Source: Acidobacteriota bacterium (lineage in GTDB: Bacteria; Acidobacteriota; Terriglobia; Acidiferrales; UBA7541). From it: a stretch of 7,033 bases of DNA. The position numbers and the translations under genes were made by a program. Each line of letters begins with the position of its first letter. Position 1 is the stretch's first letter. The notes beneath the pieces are model-generated. The model was not told the DNA's origin, ran no database searches, and saw only the letters and a program-made list of their open reading frames with translations. The stretch spans positions 3,085-10,117 of the forward strand of contig QHYP01000223.1 of assembly GCA_003224195.1 (NCBI GenBank), written 5' to 3'. Below are positions 1-5,893 of the stretch, one piece after another.

Positions 1-1069
1 TTCCCGTCGCGCCGAGCGGATGGCCGAGTGCAATGGCGCCGCCATTGACGTTAGTTTTGTCGCGGTTGAGGCCCAGCGCCTTCTCCACGGCCAGATACTG
101 AGCCGCGAACGCTTCATTCACTTCCACGCGGTCCATCCGGTCCAGCGCCAGACCTGCGGCCTTCAGCGCCTGTTGCGAAGCGGGCACCGGCCCGATGCCC
201 ATAATGCTCGGGTCCACGCCCGTCGCTGCCCAGGACACAATGCGTCCGATCAGCTTCAGCCCGCGCTCCTTCGCCGTCTTCTCGCGCGTGACGACCACGG
301 CTGCCGCGCCGTCCACGATCCCGCTTGCGTTCCCTGCGGTAACGATACCGTCTCTCTTGAACGACGGCGGCAGCTTTTCCAGAATTTCCATCGTCGTGTC
401 TGGACGCCGGTGGTCGTCCTCGCTCACAAGAATGCTCTTCTTCCCCTGCTTCACTTCCACGGGAACGATTTCTTCCTTCATTCGGCAAGATTTGTACGCC
501 GCCTCTGCCGCCTGCTGGCTCCGCAACGCATAGGCATCCGCGTTGCGCCGCGTGATGGCATACTGCTCTGCGAGATTTTCCGCCGTGAGAGCCATGGGCA
601 GGCCGCAGTAGGAATCCGTCAGCCCCGCCATCAACGAATCTTCCAGCGCACCTTCACCGAGCCGGAAGCCCGTCCGCGCCCCGCGGATTACGTGCGGCGC
701 CTGTGTCATGTTTTCCATGCCGCCGGCGAGAATCAGACTGCACTCGCCCAGCAGCAGCCGCTGCGCAGCCTGCGCGATGGCTTCGATTCCTGAACCACAC
801 AGGCGGTTCACCGTGACGGCAGGAGTTTCCGTCTTCAGACCTGCCTTGAGTCCAACGTGCCGCGCCCCATAGATTGCGTCAGCGCTTGTTTGCATTACGT
901 TGCCGATGATGACGTGATCGAATTCCGCAGCGTCCGCGCCGGAACGCCGGATCGCTTCTTTTGCGGCGTGGGCGCAGAGATCAATCGCGGAAACGTCTTT
1001 GAACGCGCCCGTGCAACGCGTCATCGGCGTGCGCGCCCCGGCCACAATCACTACATCGGTTGGAAACAT
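1..1069 (-). CDS. Acetyl-CoA C-acyltransferase (thiolase), ACAA2-like, 3' end cut by window edge
   Basis: Thiolase-superfamily enzyme that performs thiolytic cleavage of 3-ketoacyl-CoA or, in reverse, condensation of acyl-CoAs. It is cytoplasmic and serves beta-oxidation or acetoacetyl-CoA formation. The window shows 356 residues from an ATG at 1069. The family is usually about 390-400 residues, so roughly the last 35-40 are missing, including the C-terminal catalytic Cys (CxGxG). Visible hallmarks are the nucleophilic Cys91 in NRLCGSG, GGMENM (116-121), TAGNASG (244-250), the NEAF loop (318-321) and His350 in GGAIALGHPLG. Long stretches, such as the DPSIMGIGPVPA segment near 286-297 and the NVNGGAIALGHPLG region, read like animal mitochondrial ACAA2 from memory, so 3-ketoacyl-CoA thiolase is as likely as a dedicated acetoacetyl-CoA thiolase. 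The start is supported by GGGAG at 1078-1082, 8 nt upstream. The gene begins 24 bp after the TPR gene's stop on the same strand, so it is probably co-transcribed. The chain-length preference cannot be read from the sequence. Confidence 0.95.
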   Translation of the reverse strand, partial: MFPTDVVIVAGARTPMTRCTGAFKDVSAIDLCAHAAKEAIRRSGADAAEFDHVIIGNVMQTSADAIYGARHVGLKAGLKTETPAVTVNRLCGSGIEAIAQAAQRLLLGECSLILAGGMENMTQAPHVIRGARTGFRLGEGALEDSLMAGLTDSYCGLPMALTAENLAEQYAITRRNADAYALRSQQAAEAAYKSCRMKEEIVPVEVKQGKKSILVSEDDHRRPDTTMEILEKLPPSFKRDGIVTAGNASGIVDGAAAVVVTREKTAKERGLKLIGRIVSWAATGVDPSIMGIGPVPASQQALKAAGLALDRMDRVEVNEAFAAQYLAVEKALGLNRDKTNVNGGAIALGHPLGATG

Positions 1070-1077
1070 GGAATTCT

Positions 1078-1082
1078 CTCCC
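1078..1082 (-). promoter_or_regulatory. Ribosome binding site of the thiolase gene
   Basis: On the minus strand GGGAG lies 8 nt before the ATG at 1069, within the 24-nt gap after the upstream stop codon. It fixes the thiolase start and supports translation from a shared transcript with the TPR gene. Confidence 0.65.
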
Positions 1083-1093
1083 GAAAATGGGCG

Positions 1094-3688
1094 TCAGATT
1101 TTCGGCGTTTCGAGCGTAATAACAGCGTTGCCTCCACGCCTGCGTGCTTCCTCGAGCGACATTTCCGCGCGGTTCATCAGGTCGGTGACTATGTCCTCAC
1201 AATCGTAATCGGGTCGGGCCACGGCTTCCACAATTCCGGCGCTCACCGTCAGGGGCCCGCCATCCCACGGAGGCCGCACGGTGGCTGCCATGCGCCGCAA
1301 CTTGTCCGTCAGGTTCCGCGCGCCCGCCATGGCCGTATCAGGCAAGACAAATGCAAGCGACCATGCCGTGTACTTTACCGCTACGTCGCTCTGCCGCACG
1401 ATCGGTTGAAGCGAGCGCGCCAATTGCTCGAGATACCGCTCGAGTGGCGATTCTCCCTGCTGACGGATCAACTCTCCGCCGCGGTCAATCTGCAAAATGG
1501 CGAGCGAAAGCGGCGTGCCCTGCGAGCGCGCGCGGTCGGCCTCCGCCAGAAGGCAGCTCATGTACGAAGTGCGGCTGAGGAGCCCCGTGCGCACGTCGGA
1601 AACGCCCATGCGGCGCACGAGCGAACGCAGGCGCGTGTGACTGACGCTCATCAACATCTGATCGCCCACGGCTTGCAGGAAATATGTTTCGTTGGGCTTC
1701 CACGCGTACGCTTTGGCGTGCGCGACAATCAGCATCCCCGCCGGCGTCTGCGCCTCTTTGTCCGTGAGAACAACCCCCATCGCCGTAGCCATCCCAAATT
1801 CGCCGAGGAGCGGATTCTTGGCAGCGGACATAATCAGCCCGCCTAGCGAATCCGGCGTGACTTTTTCCATCTGCGCCACCAGCGCAACCACCTGTGCTCC
1901 CGGGGTTGGCTTGATGCTTTGCGCGCAGAATTCCGCCGCCATCTCGGGTGAACGACCGGGTGCGCCTACAATCGCCAGGGCGCGGTCCACCTGGAGATAG
2001 CTCCCTGCTTCATTGACGGCCGTCGAAAGCATGGCCCGCGGCGTTTGCTGGCGGTAGATTTTCTGGGTGATCTCGGAAATTTTCGTCAAGTCGCGCAGAG
2101 TCTCGGCGGTATACACGCCGGTCTTGCCCGTGATAGCAGCTGGCTGCGTTTCCACAGGAGCCGCCGGCACTGCGGGCACCTGCGGTGGCGCTGGCTTAGG
2201 CTTGGCACCGGCCGGCCACCAGTTTGCGATTTCATAGAGGTTGTGAAGCCGGGCGTTGTGCTCCTCTTCGCCGGGAAACGTTGCGGCGATCTTCTGCAAG
2301 CGCTCGACTGCTTTGCTATGCAGCGAGTATTGCAAGAAGATCTCCGTTTGCACGATCAGATCCTCCAACGCCTGCTGCTTGCGGCCCTCGTCGCTCACGG
2401 CCGCGCTAGCGGGAGCGGACGGATTGACGGGGCCGGGCGCTGACGCGGGCGCGGTGCTCCCGCCGGAGCGCGTCAAGCGTGCGCCCAGCGATTGCAGTGC
2501 CGCCTGATCGATGTGTCCTCGAAGCTTCTCCAAACGTTCCTGGTTGCGGTGGTCGTAGGGATCGATGTCCAGCAGGCGCTCAAAAGTTTCCCGCGCCTTC
2601 TGAAAATTCTCGGTGACAAAGTGGCGGTCAAACAGCCGGAGCAGAATCTCAAAATACTTCGATTCCCGGTTGAGCTCGTTATACATCGTCGCCCAAAATT
2701 CCAGCACCGCGATTGACTGCGTGCCCTTTTCGGCTACGCGATCAAGTTCGGCGGCAAACTCATCTTGCCGCTGATCAGCGAACATCCGCCGCTTGATGGT
2801 CACGAAGAGCTCGATGGCCTTTGCATCCTGGCCCGCGCGCGAGTAGCGTTCCGCCAGGTCAAACAGCTTGGCAGCACCGGCGTTCTTTTCGCGCAGCAAA
2901 CGCTCCAGGACGCCACGGGCGCGGTCGAGCTGCCCCGAATGAGTCAACGCTTCGCCAAATGTTTCCAGAAAAGCGGCGTCGCTTTCTGCGGCCGCGAACG
3001 GTTCGAGCAGCGCCGCCGCTCCGGCGGCTTCGTTGGTCCGGAGCTTCGCCGCCGCGTACAGAAGAGCGACGCTGCGCTCAGCCGGCGCCAGTCGATGCGC
3101 GCGGCCGAAGAATTTCAGCGCATCGGCTTGACTGCCAGCGGCAGAGGCGAGTTGCCCCGCCCGCAAGAATGCGCGCGCCGCCAGCGCGTTCTTACCGATG
3201 CTCGAGGCAGCTTCCGCCAGACGGAGTTGCCGCGCAACGTTCTCCGGATCGAGGTGCGCGCAGCGTTCGTAACAAAACAGCGCGTCCTCCGGGCGATTCA
3301 AGACTATGAATTGATCGGCGGCCCTCGCGTACTGTTCGACGGCCTCTTCCGGCCGGTTCTGCTTTTGCAGAAGAAAACCATAGCGCGCAATGCGCTCCGG
3401 TGGCTGTTGCTGTTGGGACGACGCGGTCTTCAGAAAACGATTGTAGATGGCGAGCGCTTTGGTCTCGTCGCGAGGCTCAACGAGCAAATCAAAGAGCGTC
3501 CCGTAATACACGGCGGCGCGTTCGGGTTGGCCGAGCCGGGCGTACAAATCGCCGAGGGCCTGCGTTGCTTCCTGATGGTTCGGGGCTTCGTCCAGAACGG
3601 CCAGATAGGCTTCGATGGCGTCCCCGATGCGGTTCTTTTCGAGGAAGCGTTTGGCGCGGTCCAAATGCTTGGTGACGTCGGCGGCCAT
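1094..3688 (-). CDS. TPR protein with GAF-like and catalytically degenerate GGDEF domains
   Basis: Predicted cytoplasmic protein of 864 residues; no signal peptide or membrane segment is visible. Residues 10-395 are helical TPR-type repeats, clear around 10-71, 100-151, 171-206, 240-301 and 330-381. An Ala/Pro/Ser linker (406-431), another TPR-like helical block (440-491) and a Pro-rich linker (491-518) follow. Residues about 526-690 resemble a GAF domain and 697-858 a GGDEF domain. The GGDEF start motif is changed to DVRTGLLSR (698-706), the signature is TAWSL (774-778), the first metal Asp is Gln and the FKxIND-type segment is lost, so diguanylate cyclase activity is not expected. RQSD (765-768) occupies the I-site, five residues before the signature position as in active cyclases. 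I infer a scaffold or c-di-GMP receptor; the exact role is unknown. The ATG at 3688 (MAADVTK) is chosen because TPR homology begins there. The frame stays open to an ATG at 3883, but those 65 residues are unstructured-looking, rich in Arg and cover a probable promoter. Its ribosome binding site is weak (GAGG 12 nt upstream). The thiolase gene follows after 24 bp. Confidence 0.85.
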   Translation of the reverse strand: MAADVTKHLDRAKRFLEKNRIGDAIEAYLAVLDEAPNHQEATQALGDLYARLGQPERAAVYYGTLFDLLVEPRDETKALAIYNRFLKTASSQQQQPPERIARYGFLLQKQNRPEEAVEQYARAADQFIVLNRPEDALFCYERCAHLDPENVARQLRLAEAASSIGKNALAARAFLRAGQLASAAGSQADALKFFGRAHRLAPAERSVALLYAAAKLRTNEAAGAAALLEPFAAAESDAAFLETFGEALTHSGQLDRARGVLERLLREKNAGAAKLFDLAERYSRAGQDAKAIELFVTIKRRMFADQRQDEFAAELDRVAEKGTQSIAVLEFWATMYNELNRESKYFEILLRLFDRHFVTENFQKARETFERLLDIDPYDHRNQERLEKLRGHIDQAALQSLGARLTRSGGSTAPASAPGPVNPSAPASAAVSDEGRKQQALEDLIVQTEIFLQYSLHSKAVERLQKIAATFPGEEEHNARLHNLYEIANWWPAGAKPKPAPPQVPAVPAAPVETQPAAITGKTGVYTAETLRDLTKISEITQKIYRQQTPRAMLSTAVNEAGSYLQVDRALAIVGAPGRSPEMAAEFCAQSIKPTPGAQVVALVAQMEKVTPDSLGGLIMSAAKNPLLGEFGMATAMGVVLTDKEAQTPAGMLIVAHAKAYAWKPNETYFLQAVGDQMLMSVSHTRLRSLVRRMGVSDVRTGLLSRTSYMSCLLAEADRARSQGTPLSLAILQIDRGGELIRQQGESPLERYLEQLARSLQPIVRQSDVAVKYTAWSLAFVLPDTAMAGARNLTDKLRRMAATVRPPWDGGPLTVSAGIVEAVARPDYDCEDIVTDLMNRAEMSLEEARRRGGNAVITLETPKI
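1115..1600 (-). other. Degenerate GGDEF domain with retained RxxD I-site
   Basis: Encodes residues about 697-858 of the TPR protein. Aligned by eye to PleD-type cyclases, the tyrosine and LPDT that flank the GGDEF signature are present (Y773, LPDT at 782-785), but the five signature residues read TAWSL (codons 1355-1369). LQID replaces the usual LDID, and the guanine-contacting Asn position is hydrophobic. RQSD (codons 1385-1396) keeps the inhibitory c-di-GMP-binding RxxD with the canonical five-residue spacing. The conserved C-terminal features SAGI (about 816-819) and the final helix with an ARRRGGNAV-type ending also remain, so the fold is probably intact. Confidence 0.75.
1619..2113 (-). 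other. GAF-like sensory domain
   Basis: Encodes residues about 526-690 of the TPR protein. It begins with a long helix (TLRDLTKISEI), followed by alternating strands and helices (RALAIVG, GMATAMGVVLT, AGMLIVAHA) and a closing helix (FLQAVGDQMLMSVSHTRL) that leads straight into the GGDEF-like domain. This order and the terminal FLxxVxxQ helix are typical of GAF domains. No cysteine/histidine set or other ligand signature allows the ligand to be named. Confidence 0.6.
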
Positions 3689-3709
3689 CTGATTGGATTG
3701 CCTCGGTCG

Positions 3710-3728
3710 GCTCCGCGCCTTGCGGAGC
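3710..3728 (-). repeat. Perfect 7-bp inverted repeat in the TPR-gene leader
   Basis: GCTCCGC and GCGGAGC flank a 5-nt loop, a strong GC-rich stem-loop. On the minus strand it ends 21 nt before the ATG at 3688 and lies downstream of the candidate promoter, so it would sit in the 5' untranslated leader. It has no following U-tract and is not a typical terminator. It could modulate translation or mRNA stability, or it could be incidental in GC-rich DNA. Confidence 0.5.
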
Positions 3729-3779
3729 AGACGCGATGCCCATACGGTGCGCTGAGAGGAGCGCGAACGGGCCTTCTTA

Positions 3780-3809
3780 ACTATATACCGCGCGCCGAGC
3801 GCCGGCCAA
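3780..3809 (-). promoter_or_regulatory. Candidate sigma-70-type promoter of the TPR gene
   Basis: On the minus strand TTGGCC (3809-3804) acts as a -35 and TATATA (3787-3782, 16-nt spacer) or TATAGT (3785-3780, 18-nt spacer) as a -10. The TATATAGTTAA stretch stands out from its GC-rich surroundings. Transcription would start near 3773, giving a leader of about 85 nt before the ATG at 3688. This fits the choice of that start over the longer open frame beginning at 3883. Confidence 0.4.
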
Positions 3810-3978
3810 TCCACTGCGTAGGATAGATGCGGAATCGAGCAAGGAGACGCCGGGACGCGGGCGGTGTCCATCCTCGGCGACACGGACCTCGGCTGACGTG
3901 CGAACTAGATTTATGGCACACTGAAAAATTACGCGGCTAGCTCTTGCGAGACGAGGGGCAGCGGATGAGCGAGTCGGC

Positions 3979-3997
3979 CCGCCCCGGTACCGGGCGG
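3979..3997. repeat. 12-bp palindrome with bulged extension upstream of lepA
   Basis: CCCGGTACCGGG at 3983-3994 is a perfect palindrome. After a one-base bulge (3982) the arms continue three more pairs, from 3979 to 3997. It lies 40 bp before the lepA ATG and could be a protein-binding site or a short stem in the lepA leader. No regulator can be named, and chance is possible at this GC content. Confidence 0.35.
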
Positions 3998-4019
3998 CTC
4001 GGCGCAAGAGTGTTTGGCC

Positions 4020-4024
4020 GGAAG
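4020..4024 (+). promoter_or_regulatory. Ribosome binding site of lepA
   Basis: GGAAG lies 10 nt before the ATG at 4035. It favours this start over the in-frame TTG at 4014, which would add seven residues that LepA proteins normally lack. Confidence 0.45.
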
Positions 4025-4034
4025 AACGATTTCG

Positions 4035-5846
4035 ATGGACCCACGTTTCGTACGCAACTTCTGCATCATCGCGCACATCGACCACGGGAAGTCCACGCTG
4101 GCCGACCGCCTGCTGGAGATGACCGGTGCGCTCAGCCAGCGCGAAATGCACGACCAAGTGCTCGACTCGATGGAACTGGAGCGCGAACGCGGCATCACGA
4201 TCAAAGCCAAGAGCATCCGCCTCCACTACAAAGCGAAGGACCGCAACACGTATCAGTTGAATCTGATAGACACGCCCGGGCACGTGGATTTTTCCTATGA
4301 AGTTTCCCGCGCCCTCTCCGCCTGCGAAGGCGCGCTGCTGGTTGTGGACGCGAGTCAGGGTGTTGAGGCGCAGACCGTTGCGAACGCTTTCCTCGCCGCG
4401 GGTCACAACCTGAAAATTCTGCCGGTGATCAATAAAATCGACCTGCCGGCTGCTCAGCCGGACTTTGTGAAAGCGCAGATTGAAAATGTGTTGGCGATTC
4501 CGGCGGCTGACGCGCTTCTGATCAGCGCCAAAAGCGGCCTCGGCGTCGAGGATGTTTTGGAAGCAATTGTCCATCGCGTTCCGCCACCCGTGGGCGCCGC
4601 CGAAAATCCGCTCCAAGCTTTGATTTTCGATTCGTGGTTCGATCCTTACCGCGGCGCGGTCGTTCTCGTTCGCGTAAAAGAGGGGGGCATCCAGAAGCAC
4701 ATGAAGATCCGGCTCGGCTCGAACAACGAAGTGTACGAAGTCGAGGAGCTCGGCACACTTACGCCAAAACCCGTCGTGCTTGAAGAGCTCGAGGCCGGTG
4801 ATGTGGGCTTCGTCGTCGCCAACATCAAGCGCGTCGCCGACGCGCGCGTTGGCGACACGCTGATCGAAGCCGACCGCCCCGCGCCGCCACTGCCGGGATT
4901 TGAAGCCATCAAGCCGATGGTCTTTGCCGGGCTCTACCCGGTGCTCGCCGACGAATACGAGCCGCTGCGCGACGCGCTAGGCAAATTACAGCTCAACGAC
5001 GCAGCCTTTTTCTATGAGCCCGAAAACTCCGTGGCGCTCGGCTTCGGTTTTCGCTGCGGCTTTCTCGGCCTGCTGCACATGGAAATCGTGCAGGAGCGGC
5101 TGGAACGCGAGTTTGGCCTCAACCTTATCACCACGGCGCCGAGCGTGCGATACCGCATCACGCGCGTGAACGGCGAAGTTCTTGAAGTCGACAGCCCGGC
5201 GAAGTTTCCGAACCCGGGCGACATCGAAAAAATCGAGGAGCCGATCATCACGGCGATGATCATCACCAACGACGAGTCGGTCGGCGCGATTCTGCAGCTC
5301 TGCCAGGAAAAACGCGGCGTACAGAAAAATTTCGAGTATTTGTCGCCGACACGCGTCATGCTCACCTACAATCTGCCGCTGAATGAAATCGTGCTCGATT
5401 TCTACGACCGATTGAAGACCGTTTCGCGAGGTTACGCCTCGCTCGACTATCACCTCGCTGGATACAAGGAATCGGACCTGATCAAGCTCGACGTGCTCGT
5501 GGGCGGCGAGCCGGTGGATGCGCTCGCTCTGACTTGCCACCGGGAGACAGCCTACGAGCGCGGCCGTGAACTCGTCACGCGCCTGCGAAAACTGATTCCG
5601 CGGCAGATGTTCGAGGTGCCCATTCAAGCCGCCATCGGGAGCCGCGTCATCGCGCGTGAGACCGTTGCGGCCCTGCGCAAGAACGTTCTCGCCAAGTGCT
5701 ACGGCGGCGATATCACGCGCAAACGCAAACTCCTCGAAAAGCAAAAGGAAGGCAAGAAGCGCATGAAGCGCGTCGGGCAGGTGGATATTCCCCAGGAAGC
5801 GTTCCTCGCCGTCCTGAAAGTCGCTTCCTCCGCGAAGGAAGACTGA
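4035..5846 (+). CDS. lepA: Elongation factor 4 (LepA), ribosome-binding GTPase
   Basis: Translational GTPase that binds the ribosome and is linked to back-translocation, ribosome biogenesis and initiation, especially under stress. It is cytoplasmic or membrane-associated. It has 603 residues, close to the usual 595-605. The G domain carries the P-loop AHIDHGKST (13-21), the switch I segment RERGIT (50-55), DTPGH (79-83, with the catalytic His83), NKID (133-136) and SAKSG (164-168). Beta-barrel domain II and EF-G-like domains III and V follow, with the hallmark EKRGVQ and SRGYASLDY segments. The LepA-specific C-terminal domain ends with CYGGDITRKRKLLEKQKEGK and VDIPQEAF, which separates LepA from EF-G and EF-Tu. 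The start at 4035 places the N-terminus at the position usual for the family. No frameshift or missing motif is seen. It is transcribed divergently from the TPR gene and convergently with xseA. In many bacteria lepA precedes lepB (signal peptidase I); here it does not. Confidence 0.98.
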   Translation: MDPRFVRNFCIIAHIDHGKSTLADRLLEMTGALSQREMHDQVLDSMELERERGITIKAKSIRLHYKAKDRNTYQLNLIDTPGHVDFSYEVSRALSACEGALLVVDASQGVEAQTVANAFLAAGHNLKILPVINKIDLPAAQPDFVKAQIENVLAIPAADALLISAKSGLGVEDVLEAIVHRVPPPVGAAENPLQALIFDSWFDPYRGAVVLVRVKEGGIQKHMKIRLGSNNEVYEVEELGTLTPKPVVLEELEAGDVGFVVANIKRVADARVGDTLIEADRPAPPLPGFEAIKPMVFAGLYPVLADEYEPLRDALGKLQLNDAAFFYEPENSVALGFGFRCGFLGLLHMEIVQERLEREFGLNLITTAPSVRYRITRVNGEVLEVDSPAKFPNPGDIEKIEEPIITAMIITNDESVGAILQLCQEKRGVQKNFEYLSPTRVMLTYNLPLNEIVLDFYDRLKTVSRGYASLDYHLAGYKESDLIKLDVLVGGEPVDALALTCHRETAYERGRELVTRLRKLIPRQMFEVPIQAAIGSRVIARETVAALRKNVLAKCYGGDITRKRKLLEKQKEGKKRMKRVGQVDIPQEAFLAVLKVASSAKED

Positions 5847-5893
5847 ATCCGACGTCGCGAGAGCAGTTTTCGGATCAGACTTCCTTTTTCTTC
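5843..5893 (+). terminator. Possible terminator-like inverted repeat between lepA and xseA
   Basis: ATCCGA (5847-5852) pairs with TCGGAT (5870-5875). After a bulged A (5846) CTG (5843-5845) pairs with CAG (5876-5878), giving nine pairs around a 17-nt loop. The stem covers both convergent stop codons. On the plus strand a T-rich run at 5880-5893 follows, which corresponds on the other strand to the Lys/Glu codons at the end of xseA. The loop is long and the stem modest, so termination is uncertain. The minus-strand side has no clear U-tract beyond the stem. Confidence 0.3.

Larger units (their letters stand above)
3689..4034. other. Divergent intergenic region between the TPR gene and lepA
   Basis: These 346 bp separate two genes transcribed away from each other and must carry both promoters. 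I see a candidate promoter for the TPR gene at 3780-3809, a hairpin at 3710-3728 and a palindrome at 3983-3994, listed separately. The only AT-rich patch on the lepA side is 3902-3932. It contains TAGATT and TTATGG, but no acceptable -35 box at the right distance, so the lepA promoter is not assigned. No tRNA, small RNA or convincing small ORF was found. Confidence 0.7.

Noticed and set aside
20..793. Plus-strand open frame (257 codons) opposite the thiolase
   Set aside because: The minus strand encodes an unmistakable thiolase throughout, so this is a shadow frame.
857..1846. Plus-strand open frame (329 codons) across the thiolase/TPR junction
   Set aside because: It runs antisense to two recognisable genes, and its Arg/His-rich composition is typical of a reverse-frame artefact.
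2765..3826. Long plus-strand open frame (353 codons) opposite the TPR gene
   Set aside because: It is an antisense shadow of a GC-rich coding gene. Its translation resembles no family, and the minus-strand frame has clear TPR sequence.
3689..3883. N-terminal extension of the TPR protein starting at 3883
   Set aside because: The extra 65 residues show no family-like sequence, and the stretch covers the candidate promoter and leader hairpin. TPR homology begins right after the ATG at 3688.
4014..4034. TTG start for lepA, seven codons upstream
   Set aside because: LepA proteins normally begin within a few residues of the RNFxIIAHIDHGK segment, and the ATG at 4035 has a usable ribosome binding site.
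3944..4300. Small plus-strand open frame overlapping the lepA start
   Set aside because: It is out of frame with lepA across its conserved G domain, with no recognisable product.
3777..4700. Minus-strand open frame (307 codons) across the lepA 5' half and the intergenic region
   Set aside because: It is antisense to conserved LepA motifs, and no family is recognised in its translation.
4986..5744. Minus-strand open frame (252 codons) opposite the lepA 3' half
   Set aside because: It is a shadow of the conserved LepA C-terminal region.
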